Shown here: one piece after another, positions 37,822-49,331 of the stretch
Layout of the letters: every line of letters begins with the position of its first letter
Position numbering within the stretch: position 1 is the first letter of the stretch
Assembly (NCBI RefSeq): GCF_914768025.1
Contig: NZ_CAJZCE010000003.1
Coordinates: 62,001 to 126,000, forward strand
Source of the DNA: Snodgrassella gandavensis
Lineage (GTDB): Bacteria > Pseudomonadota > Gammaproteobacteria > Burkholderiales > Neisseriaceae
Direction: 5' to 3'
Length of the DNA: 64,000 nucleotides
The notes under the pieces: generated by a model
Database searches by the model: none
Seen by the model: only the letters and a program-made list of their open reading frames with translations
What the model was told of the DNA's origin: nothing
Position numbers and translations under genes: made by a program

Positions 37822-38475
37822 ATGGCAAAAAACATTGACCTTAAAGCGATAAATTTAAACTCCCTATATCAGCAAGGCAAACCTGTACAACTGGGTGTAG
37901 CTGGGGGCATTATTGTTTTAATTCTGGTGCTGGCCTACTTCTTTGTTTACAGTGGTCTAAATGAACAATTAAGCCAACTGAAACAAGAAGAGGAAACACT
38001 GAAACAAACTTATACAGAAAAAAGTCAACAAGCAGCCCATCTGGATGCTCTGAAAGCAGAACTGGATAGCATAAATGGTTCATTTCATTTATTATTAAAG
38101 CAGCTGCCAACACAAGCAGAAATTCCTAATCTGATTCAGGAGTTGCATGAGTGTGCAACCAAAAACGGATTGAATATGGATAGTGTGACACCTGCAAAAG
38201 CACAAAATACTTACTCAGGAAATCAAGCTGATAATAACGCTGAAGAGCAGGTTATTCAGACATTACCCTACAATATTACCCTGACGGGTAATTACAATCA
38301 GATCAGTCAGTTTATGCGCGATGTAGGGAAATTATCACGTATTGTTACCTTAAACTCCATTGTTCTGAAACGTAATGATAAAGATAATATGCTTACCTTA
38401 AAAGCAGTTGCCAATACTTACAAAGCGTTAACCGATGCAGAAATCAAAACACAAACCAATGATAAAAAAAGATAA
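37822..38475 (+). CDS. pilO: Type IV pilus assembly protein PilO
   Basis: A 217-residue bitopic partner of PilN. It opens MAKNIDLKAINLNSLY, has one transmembrane helix (GGIIVLILVLAYFFVYSG, residues ~29-46), a coiled coil (QLSQLKQEEETLKQTYTEKS) and a periplasmic domain with LLKQLPTQAEIPNLIQELHE and YNITLTGNYNQISQFMRDVGKL. The longest frame opens with TTG; the ATG two codons on, nine bases after AAGGAG, is chosen. It follows pilN by 14 bases. Confidence 0.94.
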   Translation: MAKNIDLKAINLNSLYQQGKPVQLGVAGGIIVLILVLAYFFVYSGLNEQLSQLKQEEETLKQTYTEKSQQAAHLDALKAELDSINGSFHLLLKQLPTQAEIPNLIQELHECATKNGLNMDSVTPAKAQNTYSGNQADNNAEEQVIQTLPYNITLTGNYNQISQFMRDVGKLSRIVTLNSIVLKRNDKDNMLTLKAVANTYKALTDAEIKTQTNDKKR

Positions 38476-38529
38476 GTTTACTTTCTCTGTAATCACGGTA
38501 ATTTAAAATAGCTAAGCAACGGATTAAAC

Positions 38530-39066
38530 ATGAATAAATATCTACTCTGCCTTTGTATTCTGACATTAGGTGCATGTTCGGCAGCCAATGAAGATTTGCA
38601 CGGATGGATGCAAAATACCAGTCAGCAGGCAAAATCCAAACCCATTAAATCAAAACAAACTGAACTAAATATTCGGTCCAATTATAATCCTCCTGCACAG
38701 CCACAAATGAATATCTTTAATCCGGCTCGTTTAAAAGCGGGACTACAGGGAAATAATATCCCTGATTTAAACCGCCCCAGACAGATTCTGGAAAATTATC
38801 CTTTGAATGAATTGCATTATGTCGGCCTGATTAAAGCTGCAGGCAAAGCACCCTCAGCTTTCATTGCTGTGAATGGACATGTATATACCGTTAATCTGGG
38901 TAATTATCTGGGTCAGAATTATGGACGCATAACAGCGATAACACCAGATGAAATTGTTATTTCGGAGTTAGTTGAAGACACATATGGTAACTGGTCAAGC
39001 CGACGTGCGAGCTTACCGTCACAGGCGGCAGACAGCTCTTCTGCAGAAACATCCAGCCAGAATTAA
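38530..39066 (+). CDS. pilP: Type IV pilus assembly lipoprotein PilP
   Basis: A 178-residue lipoprotein: the signal peptide ends in the lipobox LGAC with the lipidated cysteine at residue 16. A disordered linker rich in Gln, Ser and Lys follows to about residue 85, then a small beta-sandwich HR domain (YPLNELHYVGLIKAAGKAPSAFI...GHVYTVNLGNYLGQNYGRI). PilP connects the PilNO platform to the outer-membrane secretin PilQ. The C-terminus is a Ser/Ala-rich tail. The gene lies between pilO and pilQ with gaps of about 54 and 35 bases. Confidence 0.94.
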   Translation: MNKYLLCLCILTLGACSAANEDLHGWMQNTSQQAKSKPIKSKQTELNIRSNYNPPAQPQMNIFNPARLKAGLQGNNIPDLNRPRQILENYPLNELHYVGLIKAAGKAPSAFIAVNGHVYTVNLGNYLGQNYGRITAITPDEIVISELVEDTYGNWSSRRASLPSQAADSSSAETSSQN

Positions 39067-39101
39067 AAAAGTAACCCATTTAAAATTAAGAAGGTATCAA
39101 T

Positions 39102-41282
39102 ATGAAAATTAAAACCATATCTATTTTATCCACTCTGGGTCTGGGTTTACTGAGTCAGAGTCTACTGGCAGGTAATATTACCGCTATCAAAGTTGGTGCT
39201 CTGCAGAAGCAACAGCGCTTAATTAAACTTGAGTTTGATAAAGATCCCGCACTACCGCGAGGTTTTACTACCGAGAATCCGGCACGAATTGCACTGGATT
39301 TTGCCAGCACCGGATTAGCAGTACCACAAAATCTGCTGAAATTTAATGACTCGGTCTTGCAACAAATTGAAGCTGGTCAGAATTCAGGTCGCACACGCGT
39401 TATGCTGTCTTTAGCAAAAGCAAGTCAGTATAATGCCACAATTAAAGGTAACGAAGTCTGGGTATACGTACAAGAATCACTTCCAGCAAAAAATAAAGTT
39501 AACAGTAAACAGACTCCGCCCATCAACACTAAACCTGTATTGAATGCACCATCCTATCCAGTAAGCAGCAATATTACAGAACAGGTTGTAAGCCGTCAGT
39601 CAGTAAGCGCAGATAACAATACATATAATGTCGCTGGTTCTGTTAATGTAGATTTTCAGAAAGGTAAAAACGGTAATGGCGTAGTTTCCATTATTGGGCT
39701 CAATGGCAAAGCCGAACCTGTAATTAAACGCAATCTGTCCAGCCTGACATTAACCTATAAAAATGTACCTTTACTAACCGAACAGCAACGCAATTTTGAT
39801 GTGACTGACTTTAGCACACCGGTGCGCACTATTCGTTTGCGCCGGATAGGAAATGATACTGAAGTTAATATCCAGATGCAGGGTAGTTGGGAATACAATC
39901 AGATTAAAAGTGGCAGTAATCTGATTATAGAAGTATCGCGCCAGTTTGAATTAGACAGCGAGGGATTAAAAAATACCAATAAATCTTTTAAAGGTAAACG
40001 CGTTTCTTTAGACTTTCAGGACATTGATGTTCGTACCATTCTACAAATTCTGGCAAAAGAATCCGGTATGAATATTGTCGCCAGCGACAGCGTTCAGGGA
40101 AAAATGACTATATCATTAAAAGATGTTCCCTGGGATCAGGCGTTAAATCTGGTGATGGAATCACGCAATCTGGATATGCGTCATAATGGTAACGTAATTA
40201 ACGTGGCTCCACGCGATGAATTATTGTCCCGTGATACAGCCACTCTTGAACAGCAAAAGAAAATTGATGATTTAGGTCCACTACTTTCCCAAACTTTTCA
40301 GCTAAAATACCGGAGTGTAGAAGACTTCAGAAAAATTCTTAACCTTTCGGAGGATGGAAAAAGTTCGGATCCAGAACATAGTATTTTAAGCCCTCGAGGC
40401 AGTGCATTACTGGATCCAGCTACTAATACCCTAATTATTACCGATATTACTAGCATCATTAAAAAATTTGAAAAACTGGTAGCACAAGTAGATGTTCCCT
40501 CCCAGCAGGTACTGATAGAAGCACGAATTGTAGAAACTACCGATAGTTTTGCACGAGAATTAGGTACCAGATTTGGCTACCTCAGACATACAGGCAAAAA
40601 TATAATTGGTGGACATTACGCCTCCGACAATACATTGAAAACCGACGGTCAAAATACAGTAAAATTTGACTCGCCAAATGTTAACCTTGGTGTAACTAAT
40701 CCAACTTCTGTAGTTTCTTGGGTACATAGCTTTGCTTCGGGCGCATTGCTTCTTGAACTTTCAGCTTCGCAAAGCGAAGGTAAAACCAAAATTATTTCGT
40801 CACCGCGAGTATTAACTCAGGATCGCAAAGAGGCAAAAATTGAATCTGGTTATGAAGTGCCCTATCAGGAATCAACTTCTAGCGGAGCTACCTCTATCAG
40901 TTTTAAAGATGCTATTTTGGGGTTAAAGGTTACACCACAAATTACTCCTGATGGCAATATCATTATGACATTGAAGGTACAAAACGATAAACCGATCTCC
41001 TGCTCAAATGTTGCACCTGATGTGCCAGTGACCAGTGATATTTGTATGCAAAAACGAACTGTTGATACCCAGACCATGATAGAAAATGGTGGTACATTAA
41101 TTATTGGTGGTATTTATAATGAAAATAATGGCAACACTACAAATAAAGTGCCTTTATTAGGCGATATTCCAGGCGTTGGCAATTTATTCAAATACAGAAA
41201 AAATACCCAGCAACGTAATGAAGTACTGGTTTTCATTACGCCACGAATTGTTGAATCGACTAATACTCCATTAAAATATTGA
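39102..41282 (+). CDS. pilQ: Type IV pilus secretin PilQ
   Basis: A 726-residue outer-membrane secretin that forms the exit channel for type IV pili (adhesion, twitching, DNA uptake). A signal peptide ends near residue 23 (SQSLLAG). AMIN domains, which bind peptidoglycan, cover about 25-130 and 180-290. An STN/N0 domain follows at about 305-370 (SLDFQDIDVRTILQILAKES), then an N1-type domain, and the secretin channel from about 460 to the end with the VPLLGDIPGVGNLF motif. A linker of Ser/Asn/Gln joins the AMIN repeats. The ATG follows AAGAAGG. A strong terminator closes the pil operon. Confidence 0.96.
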   Translation: MKIKTISILSTLGLGLLSQSLLAGNITAIKVGALQKQQRLIKLEFDKDPALPRGFTTENPARIALDFASTGLAVPQNLLKFNDSVLQQIEAGQNSGRTRVMLSLAKASQYNATIKGNEVWVYVQESLPAKNKVNSKQTPPINTKPVLNAPSYPVSSNITEQVVSRQSVSADNNTYNVAGSVNVDFQKGKNGNGVVSIIGLNGKAEPVIKRNLSSLTLTYKNVPLLTEQQRNFDVTDFSTPVRTIRLRRIGNDTEVNIQMQGSWEYNQIKSGSNLIIEVSRQFELDSEGLKNTNKSFKGKRVSLDFQDIDVRTILQILAKESGMNIVASDSVQGKMTISLKDVPWDQALNLVMESRNLDMRHNGNVINVAPRDELLSRDTATLEQQKKIDDLGPLLSQTFQLKYRSVEDFRKILNLSEDGKSSDPEHSILSPRGSALLDPATNTLIITDITSIIKKFEKLVAQVDVPSQQVLIEARIVETTDSFARELGTRFGYLRHTGKNIIGGHYASDNTLKTDGQNTVKFDSPNVNLGVTNPTSVVSWVHSFASGALLLELSASQSEGKTKIISSPRVLTQDRKEAKIESGYEVPYQESTSSGATSISFKDAILGLKVTPQITPDGNIIMTLKVQNDKPISCSNVAPDVPVTSDICMQKRTVDTQTMIENGGTLIIGGIYNENNGNTTNKVPLLGDIPGVGNLFKYRKNTQQRNEVLVFITPRIVESTNTPLKY

Positions 41283-41305
41283 GGTAACTTCAGCAGGATC
41301 CATTC

Positions 41306-41336
41306 AGCCAGTCTGTAAAAACAGACTGGCTTTTCT
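41306..41336 (+). terminator. Terminator of the pilMNOPQ operon
   Basis: AGCCAGTCTGT and ACAGACTGGCT form a perfect 11-pair stem around AAAA, followed by TTTCTTATT. It lies 24 bases after the pilQ stop. Confidence 0.88.
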
Positions 41337-41574
41337 TATTTCAACAATAAATAAATTCGAACTTTAGGTGATTTAGCTAGTCTTTAAAATATCAAATCAG
41401 CAAAGAGACATAGAAACATTCTTTCGTTAATTAAAGGGTAATCCATCATAAAAAATTTACAAGATAATAAAGATATACTTATTTATTTATATTTTTAAAT
41501 TTAACACTATTCATCAATTATCTACCCTCAGTTTACTAATGCATAAATTGCAACACTCAGTTACAATAACAAAC

Positions 41575-42117
41575 ATGGATAATATAGCTGGCAATCTGAT
41601 TCTGATCGGTTTAATGGGAGCAGGTAAAACTACTCTTGGTAAACAACTGGCAAATAAATTACGCCGTCCCTTTTATGATAGCGATCAGGTAATTTGTGAG
41701 CGTACTGGTGTTTCCATACCAACCATTTTTGAACTTGAAGGTGAAGCCGGATTTCGCTGTCGTGAGGCAACGGTTATCAGCGAGCTGGTACAACAAAAAA
41801 ATATTGTTATTGCTACCGGTGGCGGTACCATTTTACAAATCGAAAACCGGCTTAAACTGCAACAGCATGGTCATGTCGTTTATCTTCATGCCCAACCGGA
41901 AGTCTTACTGGGAAGAATTCAGCATGATAAAAACCGCCCGCTGTTACAGGTTTCTGACCCACTAGCCAAGCTACAAGAATTATATACTGTACGTGATCCT
42001 ATTTATCGTGCCACCGCACATACCGTAATAGATGTAGGCAGTCCTTATTGTACTCATACCGTTAGCCGATTAATTCGATTACTGCGTCAACCTTCCCAAC
42101 AACTGTCTTTGTTATAA
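41575..42117 (+). CDS. aroK: Shikimate kinase
   Basis: A 180-residue shikimate kinase (fifth step of aromatic amino acid synthesis). The P-loop is GLMGAGKTTLGKQL at residues ~11-24, the shikimate-binding DSD and the GFRCREATV stretch follow, and ATGGGTIL holds the GGG motif. DKNRPLL forms the lid. The ATG giving MDNIAGNLILIGLMG is preferred because family members start just before this strand; an in-frame ATG 36 bases upstream would add 12 residues and cannot be ruled out, since neither has a clear ribosome binding site. aroB follows six bases after the stop. Confidence 0.94.
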   Translation: MDNIAGNLILIGLMGAGKTTLGKQLANKLRRPFYDSDQVICERTGVSIPTIFELEGEAGFRCREATVISELVQQKNIVIATGGGTILQIENRLKLQQHGHVVYLHAQPEVLLGRIQHDKNRPLLQVSDPLAKLQELYTVRDPIYRATAHTVIDVGSPYCTHTVSRLIRLLRQPSQQLSLL

Positions 42118-42123
42118 GTCATT

Positions 42124-43206
42124 ATGCATACCCTCTCTGTTGCAACCGCCTCACATCAATATCCAATTTTTATTGGTAGCAATTTGCGTGAATCTGCGCA
42201 CAGTATTCTTGCCCCCTATCTTAATAATAAAATTGCCATTATTAGTAATGATACAGTGGCGGCATTATACTTGTCGCAATGGCAGCAGATTCTGACCCAG
42301 TCAGGTTATGAGCATTTCAGTATTATTCTGCCCGATGGTGAACAATATAAAAACTGGCAAACACTGAATCTGATTTATGACGGGCTGATGCAACACAGGG
42401 CTGAACGCCAGACTACTTTATTGGCTTTGGGCGGGGGGGTCATTGGCGATATGGTAGGCTTTGCGGCCGCAACTTATCAGCGCGGTGCTCCTTTTATTCA
42501 GATTCCTACCACACTTCTTAGTCAGGTAGACTCATCTGTTGGGGGTAAAACAGCAATCAATCATCCTCTGGGAAAAAATATGATTGGCGCGTTTTATCAG
42601 CCTCAGGCGGTATTTATCGATTTAAACAGTTTACAAACCTTACCTCCTCGCGAATTTTCCGCTGGTTTGGCAGAAGTAATTAAATATGCAGTATTAGGTG
42701 ATGTTGAATTTTTACAATGGCTGGAAAGCAATATTGCTGCATTAATTGAACAGAACCCATCTGTACTGGCTCAGGCTATTTATCGCTGCTGCCAGATGAA
42801 AGCCGATATTGTAGGCAAAGATGAAAAAGAAGCGGGTATTCGCGCTTATCTCAATCTGGGGCATACCTTTGGTCATGCCATTGAAGCAGAAATGGGCTAT
42901 GGCAACTGGTTGCATGGAGAAGCTGTTGCTGCGGGTACCGTACTGGCATGTCGCTTGTCGGAACAACTTGGCTATCTGCGTCCAGAAGATACTGCACGCG
43001 TTATTACTATATTATCTCAGGCTAATCTGCCCGTTGTTCCCCCGCAAATGTCATTGAATGCATGGCTTACCCATATGAGCCACGATAAAAAAGTAATTGA
43101 TGGAAACTTGCGTTTTGTCGTGCTAAAAACCCTTGGACAGGCTACGTTAGCCGACAATATAACAGCAGAAACACTGGCGACAACATTGCAGCAATATATC
43201 TCCTGA
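42124..43206 (+). CDS. aroB: 3-dehydroquinate synthase
   Basis: A 360-residue NAD- and metal-dependent enzyme, the second step of the shikimate pathway. The nucleotide-binding motif is [22 protein letters not shown] (residues ~98-119), followed by [28 protein letters not shown] with the conserved Lys, the metal ligands in [12 protein letters not shown] and [12 protein letters not shown], and a last His in [11 protein letters not shown]. Length is typical. It is separated by six bases from aroK, as in most proteobacteria, and precedes trmB by 60 bases. Confidence 0.97.
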   Translation: MHTLSVATASHQYPIFIGSNLRESAHSILAPYLNNKIAIISNDTVAALYLSQWQQILTQSGYEHFSIILPDGEQYKNWQTLNLIYDGLMQHRAERQTTLLALGGGVIGDMVGFAAATYQRGAPFIQIPTTLLSQVDSSVGGKTAINHPLGKNMIGAFYQPQAVFIDLNSLQTLPPREFSAGLAEVIKYAVLGDVEFLQWLESNIAALIEQNPSVLAQAIYRCCQMKADIVGKDEKEAGIRAYLNLGHTFGHAIEAEMGYGNWLHGEAVAAGTVLACRLSEQLGYLRPEDTARVITILSQANLPVVPPQMSLNAWLTHMSHDKKVIDGNLRFVVLKTLGQATLADNITAETLATTLQQYIS

Positions 43207-43266
43207 AGCATGTTAGAATCCCTATCTGCCCAATTATCAACTTTTATGTTAAACGCAAGATAAAGT

Positions 43267-43974
43267 ATGACCAATAAACCCGATCTGCAAGTAAAAAGTA
43301 ATAAAGAGCACGCTCGTGGCATCCGCAGCTTTGTCCTTCGCCAAGGCCACATGACTGCTGCACAACAACGTGCCATTGATACACAATGGACACAATTCGG
43401 TGTTGATTTCAATACAAACATAGTAGATTTAGACACTATATTCAATAGGAATGCACCTAAAATACTGGAAATCGGCTTTGGCATGGGGGTCGCAACTGCC
43501 ACAATTGCCCAGAATCTGCCTGCATGCGACTTTCTTGCTATTGATGTACACGGACCAGGTGTAGGTAATCTGTTAAAACTGATTCAGGAACAGAATATTC
43601 AGAATATAAAAGTGATGCGCCACGATGCAGTGGAAGTGGTCAATCATATGCTCAGCAATGATAGTCTACATGGCATCCATATTTTTTTCCCGGATCCATG
43701 GCACAAAAAGCGCCATCATAAACGTCGCCTGATTCAGATACCCTTTATTGCCCAGTTACTTCCAAAATTGCAAAAAAACGGCTATATTCATCTAGCTACT
43801 GACTGGCAAGAATATGCAGAGCAGATGCTTGAAGTATTAACCAGCTTCCCGGAATTACAAAATACTGCTAATGATTTTGCTACAACACCCGCCTATCGGC
43901 CGGAAACAAAATTTGAAGCACGCGGTAAACGTCTGGGACATGGTGTGTGGGATTTGGTTTTTGTAAAAAAATAA
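43267..43974 (+). CDS. trmB: tRNA (guanine-N7-)-methyltransferase
   Basis: A 235-residue TrmB that makes m7G46 in tRNA. The SAM-binding motif is ILEIGFGMGVATATIAQNLP (residues ~61-80), followed by FLAIDVHGPGVGNLL. The family signature FPDPWHKKRHHKRRLIQ is at about 139-155, with the ALATDWQEYAEQML-like segment (LATDWQEYAEQML) after it and TKFEARGKRLGHGVWDLVF at the end. Length is standard. Neither a strong ribosome binding site nor a terminator separates it from aroB, so co-transcription with aroKB is possible. Confidence 0.97.
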   Translation: MTNKPDLQVKSNKEHARGIRSFVLRQGHMTAAQQRAIDTQWTQFGVDFNTNIVDLDTIFNRNAPKILEIGFGMGVATATIAQNLPACDFLAIDVHGPGVGNLLKLIQEQNIQNIKVMRHDAVEVVNHMLSNDSLHGIHIFFPDPWHKKRHHKRRLIQIPFIAQLLPKLQKNGYIHLATDWQEYAEQMLEVLTSFPELQNTANDFATTPAYRPETKFEARGKRLGHGVWDLVFVKK

Positions 43975-44082
43975 CAGCAATAATTAATAAGAGTAAAGAC
44001 ATTTAAGGTACAATCACCTTGGATTGCATAACGGCAATTCATTTTTCCGTCAAATAACATTGCTGTCTTCTAAGGAACTGAG

Positions 44083-45276
44083 ATGTTTCAGAATGTCGAA
44101 TACTATCCAGGAGATCCTATACTAGGTCTGATGGATCAATACAAACAGGATTCGCGCAGCCATAAAGTGAATCTGGGTGTAGGTGTTTATTATGATGATA
44201 CTGGTCATGTACCTGTACTGGAATGCGTTAAAACCGTAGAGTCGCGAATGGTAGAACAGCATCTGCCGCATGATTATCTACCAATGGACGGGCTGCCAGG
44301 TTATCGACAAGCCTGCCAAAGATTATTACTCGGCAATGAGCATGAAGCCATTAAAAACGGACGGGTTGCCACTATTGCCAGCCTTGGCGGTTCTGGTGCT
44401 TTGCGCATAGGTGCAGAATTTATTCACCATTGGTTCCCACACGCAAAAGCTTACGTCAGCAATCCTACCTGGGGCAACCACATCAGTATATTTGAGGGCG
44501 CAGGAATAGAAGTACATAAATATCCCTACTATGATCCAGAAACCATCGGCATTAAATTTACAGAATTAAAACAGTTTCTTCTACAACTGGAAGTAGGCAG
44601 TATTATTTTGTTACATCCCTGCTGCCACAATCCTACTGGTGTTGATCCTACTCATCAGCAATGGGATGAACTGCTGGAAATTATCAGACAACAGCAATTA
44701 ATACCTTTTATGGACATAGCATATCAGGGATTTGGTGACGATATTGATACTGATACCTATGCTATTCGCAAAGCTGTTGATATGGGCTTATGTGTTTATA
44801 TCAGTAATTCATTTTCCAAAAATCTGTCCATGTATGGTGAACGTATTGGTGGCCTGAGCATAGTCTGTCCTACAGCGGAAGAAGCTCAGTTGGTACAAAG
44901 CCAGCTCAAATTTACTATTCGCCGTTTATACTCAAGCCCTCCCGCATACGGTGGCCATATTGTTGACCATGTGATGAATAATAGCCAATTATTTCGACAA
45001 TGGGAGCAGGAAGTTTACACCATGCGCGACCGTATTCGTGCTATGCGCTCTCGTTTGTACGAAGTATTGCAGACTAAAATCCCAGAACGCGATTTCAGCT
45101 ATTTCATTAAACAACGTGGGATGTTCAGCTTTACGGGCTTAAGCCCCCAGCAGGTAACACGCTTAAAAAGTGAATTTGGCGTGTATTTAGTCGAAAATGG
45201 TCGCATGTGTATGGCTGGCCTAAATAGTAGCAATATAGAATATGTAGCCAATGCCATGGCCGAAGTATTGAAATAA
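44083..45276 (+). CDS. tyrB: Aromatic amino acid/aspartate aminotransferase
   Basis: A 397-residue class I PLP aminotransferase of the AspC/TyrB subgroup. It shows PGDPILGLMDQYKQD (residues ~9-23), VNLGVGVYYDDTG, the substrate-tunnel segment SNPTWGNH at ~126-133, HPCCHNPTGVDPT, the PLP lysine in SNSFSKNLSMYGERIGGLS (~242-260) and the C-terminal RMCMAGLN with the substrate-binding arginine. AspC and TyrB are hard to separate by motif; the position after shikimate genes mildly favours the aromatic enzyme. AAGGA precedes the ATG by seven bases and a strong terminator follows. Confidence 0.88.
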   Translation: MFQNVEYYPGDPILGLMDQYKQDSRSHKVNLGVGVYYDDTGHVPVLECVKTVESRMVEQHLPHDYLPMDGLPGYRQACQRLLLGNEHEAIKNGRVATIASLGGSGALRIGAEFIHHWFPHAKAYVSNPTWGNHISIFEGAGIEVHKYPYYDPETIGIKFTELKQFLLQLEVGSIILLHPCCHNPTGVDPTHQQWDELLEIIRQQQLIPFMDIAYQGFGDDIDTDTYAIRKAVDMGLCVYISNSFSKNLSMYGERIGGLSIVCPTAEEAQLVQSQLKFTIRRLYSSPPAYGGHIVDHVMNNSQLFRQWEQEVYTMRDRIRAMRSRLYEVLQTKIPERDFSYFIKQRGMFSFTGLSPQQVTRLKSEFGVYLVENGRMCMAGLNSSNIEYVANAMAEVLK

Positions 45277-45295
45277 AAGCGTTTTCTAAATAATA

Positions 45296-45335
45296 AAAAC
45301 TGGCTGGTTTAACTTATTACCAGCCAGTTTTTTTT
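45296..45335 (+). terminator. Strong terminator after the aromatic aminotransferase gene
   Basis: AAAACTGGCTGG and CCAGCCAGTTTT pair perfectly over 12 bases across a 12-base loop, with T residues continuing to 45335. The A-rich 5' side makes it usable in both directions, though on the minus strand it would lie after the stop of the HdeD-like gene, which also fits. Confidence 0.87.
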
Positions 45336-45364
45336 AATGAGGAATGTTAGATTTTATATAAAAA

Positions 45365-45949
45365 TCAATTATTTTCATTTATCTTTAACGTAGCGAATCG
45401 ACGTACTCGAAAAGCCAAAGCAATGTTCACAACACCAAACAATGCTGCATAAACACCAATAACCCAAGTCAGTGCGATACCGCCTTGTATAGGATTGACA
45501 AACAAAATAATACCCACCAAAACCGACAATATACCCGCAACAATCATCCATCCCTCTGCACGAATAGATCGACGCAAACGAATAGCAGCGATGATCTGTA
45601 ATATACCACTAACTAATGCCCAGATTGCAATCAATGTAATCAAAACTAGCCACGTTATACCCGGAACAAAAAAAGTCAACATAGCGGCCAGAATACTGAC
45701 AATACCCCAAATCAACATCAGCCACCAATCCTGATGCGTCTGGCGACCTCTGATAGCAATTACTACACCCATCACCCCATCAACCAAAACATAAATGCCA
45801 AAAAACATTACCATGATCAAAATAGATATAAATGGATAAAACCACGTCAGTAAGCCAAAAACTAAAGCGGCAATCCCGCGTATCAGTATTATCCACCAGT
45901 TTTCAGACAGCAAATTAGCCAATGGACTACGAAAAGAAAGATTATTCAC
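45365..45949 (-). CDS. HdeD-like (DUF308) membrane protein
   Basis: A 194-residue inner-membrane protein with six closely packed hydrophobic helices, arranged as three DUF308 hairpins: IRGIAALVFGLLTWFYP, then LMLIWGIVSILAAMLTFFVPG, then GWMIVAGILSVLVGIILFVNP. This repeat of G-x-x-x-I/L-G-x-x-x-F-P is the HdeD signature. In E. coli HdeD protects against acid at high cell density; the role here is not known. The start is GTG with GAGGA seven bases upstream. It shares a bidirectional terminator with the convergent aminotransferase gene. Confidence 0.86.
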   Translation of the reverse strand: MNNLSFRSPLANLLSENWWIILIRGIAALVFGLLTWFYPFISILIMVMFFGIYVLVDGVMGVVIAIRGRQTHQDWWLMLIWGIVSILAAMLTFFVPGITWLVLITLIAIWALVSGILQIIAAIRLRRSIRAEGWMIVAGILSVLVGIILFVNPIQGGIALTWVIGVYAALFGVVNIALAFRVRRFATLKINENN

Positions 45950-46015
45950 TATATTTCCTCTATTTAAATATAAACCACAAATAATAAATTTTTAAAACCC
46001 AATACCTCAGCAAGC

Positions 46016-46513
46016 TTATTGATAACGCCTGCCCTGATATAACAACCAGCCATCAGCATGACGGTGAGCGGGATCATGATGTGTCCAATGTATCAGGCCA
46101 CCCCGTTCATTACTAATATATTCACCAGTAAAACCAACCTTATCCCCACGCTGCAAACCGTCTAATCGGGGCGCCAGATCAATATTGTGTACCACCAAAA
46201 GAGTACCATTATCAGTCTTGAGTATAAATCGCTGATGACGAATACCCTTATTATCATCGGGCAAAGTTTTAATCACCTTGCCCTCTCCATAAACCTGTAC
46301 CTTATCCAGATTTTCATTTTGAGCCTGCTGAACAGGAATAGCTCCCAACACCGGACTGCTGGTCGATGGCGCACCGGTTAAATTATTCCGAATCGATTTA
46401 AAAGACTCTACTATCTGCTCTTGCGCATGACTCTTTTGCTGCTCATCCACCGCGCCATACTGCCACCACCACAGACCCAATGCCACAATGACCAGTAAAA
46501 TAATATTTTTCAT
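46016..46513 (-). CDS. DUF3465 domain protein
   Basis: A 165-residue protein with a short N-terminal hydrophobic segment (MKNIILLVIVALGLWWWQ), which may be a signal anchor, a linker rich in Gln and Ser, and a C-terminal OB-fold-like domain from about residue 70. There VYGEGKVIKTLPDDNKGIRHQRFILK and NERGGLIHWTHHDP...GWLLYQGRRY fit DUF3465. The domain resembles nucleic-acid- or cofactor-binding OB folds, but no activity is known. The ATG chosen gives a normal signal-like start; the longer frame upstream runs through the pyrG terminator region and is unlikely. pyrG ends upstream on the same strand, with a terminator between. Confidence 0.75.
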   Translation of the reverse strand: MKNIILLVIVALGLWWWQYGAVDEQQKSHAQEQIVESFKSIRNNLTGAPSTSSPVLGAIPVQQAQNENLDKVQVYGEGKVIKTLPDDNKGIRHQRFILKTDNGTLLVVHNIDLAPRLDGLQRGDKVGFTGEYISNERGGLIHWTHHDPAHRHADGWLLYQGRRYQ

Positions 46514-46602
46514 AGCAAGGAATATATATGTACCACTTGTTAATACTAAAACCATCATACAAAATGTAATTACAGATAGCAAAAATATTAATAGTTTTAA
46601 AC

Positions 46603-46637
46603 AAAAAACAGGCTACCCGAAAAACGGGTAGCCTGTT
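46603..46637 (-). terminator. Terminator of pyrG
   Basis: AACAGGCTACCCG and CGGGTAGCCTGTT form a perfect 13-pair stem around a five-base loop. On the minus strand it begins 20 bases after the pyrG stop and is followed by a run of T residues. Confidence 0.9.
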
Positions 46638-46656
46638 CAGCAAGCAAAAAATTGAT

Positions 46657-48312
<1,656 letters not shown>

Positions 48313-48449
48313 TTAGCCGAAACTAGCACTAAAAGAAAGCTATTACCGGCCACAGACAGTGCAAGAATATGCAATAATCCCGTCATCCAGATTGGCGTAA
48401 CATTCACGGCTGTGGCATAATTAGCCACCGTAATCCTTAAATTCATATT

Positions 48450-49061
48450 ATGTTGCAATCTGGACATATTTTCATTGTTTCTGCTGCTTCCGGAACAGGC
48501 AAAACCACTCTGGTATCGCGCCTGAGTGCCAATCAGCCAGATATCCGTATTTCTATTTCCCATACCACCAGAATGCCGCGTGAAGGAGAGCAAAATGGTG
48601 TACATTACCATTTTGTTAGCCGTAGTGAATTTGAGGAAATGATTGCTGCCAGTGCATTTATTGAGCATGCCAATGTATACGGCAACTACTACGGCACCAG
48701 TTTAAAAGCAGTAGAATCATTAAGACAACAGGGCTACAACGTTATTCTGGAAATCGATGTTCAAGGAGCAGAACAAATTCGTCGTTTACTGCCAGAAGCA
48801 ACCAGTATTTTTATTTTACCCCCCTCAATGACTGAACTGACCGAACGTCTGCAAAACCGTGGCACTGATAGCGAAGACGTCATTGCCTATCGTCTGGAAA
48901 AATCACGCGAAGAAATTGAGCAAAGCAGACTGTTTGATTATGTAATTGTTAATCATGAGCTTACTCAAGCAGAGCAGGATTTACTGGCAATTATTCGCTC
49001 GGTTGGATTACGTGCACAAGCACAAACTCAAACAATTACCCGGATTCTAACCGGAGAATAA
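48450..49061 (+). CDS. gmk: Guanylate kinase
   Basis: A 203-residue GMP kinase. The P-loop SAASGTGKTTL is at residues ~11-21, the GMP-binding SISHTTRMPREGEQNGVHYHFVS follows at ~35-57, then YGNYYGTSLKAVE, ILEIDVQGAEQIR (Asp) and the lid R-x-x-R region LQNRGTDSEDVIAYRL. The leading gene of gmk-rpoZ-spoT, an arrangement common in proteobacteria that links GTP supply, RNA polymerase and (p)ppGpp. No clear ribosome binding site was seen before the ATG, which gives the normal N-terminus. Confidence 0.97.
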   Translation: MLQSGHIFIVSAASGTGKTTLVSRLSANQPDIRISISHTTRMPREGEQNGVHYHFVSRSEFEEMIAASAFIEHANVYGNYYGTSLKAVESLRQQGYNVILEIDVQGAEQIRRLLPEATSIFILPPSMTELTERLQNRGTDSEDVIAYRLEKSREEIEQSRLFDYVIVNHELTQAEQDLLAIIRSVGLRAQAQTQTITRILTGE

Positions 49062-49112
49062 TTTTTTTAAACTATCTCTTACTTACCTGATATCAGGATT
49101 GGAATTCAGATT

Positions 49113-49316
49113 ATGGCTCGTATTACTGTAGAAGATTGTGTCGGACGCATTCCCAATCACTTTGACCTAACCATGATTGCCGCCTTGCGTGCACGCCAGC
49201 TTGCCAATGGTGCTACCGCACTGGTCGATGAAGATCATGACAAACCCACTGTTATTGCCCTTCGTGAAATCGCCAGCGGACAAATTGGAACAGAATTACT
49301 TAACCAGCAAAAATAA
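49113..49316 (+). CDS. rpoZ: RNA polymerase omega subunit
   Basis: A 67-residue omega subunit, which helps fold beta' and forms part of one (p)ppGpp site on RNA polymerase. The MARIT start, the N-terminal helix motif [25 protein letters not shown] and the conserved [17 protein letters not shown] leave no doubt. The MAR-T motif, implicated in ppGpp binding, is present as MARIT. It lies 51 bases after gmk and 15 bases before spoT. Confidence 0.97.
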   Translation: MARITVEDCVGRIPNHFDLTMIAALRARQLANGATALVDEDHDKPTVIALREIASGQIGTELLNQQK

Positions 49317-49331
49317 TACAGGCAAATAGCC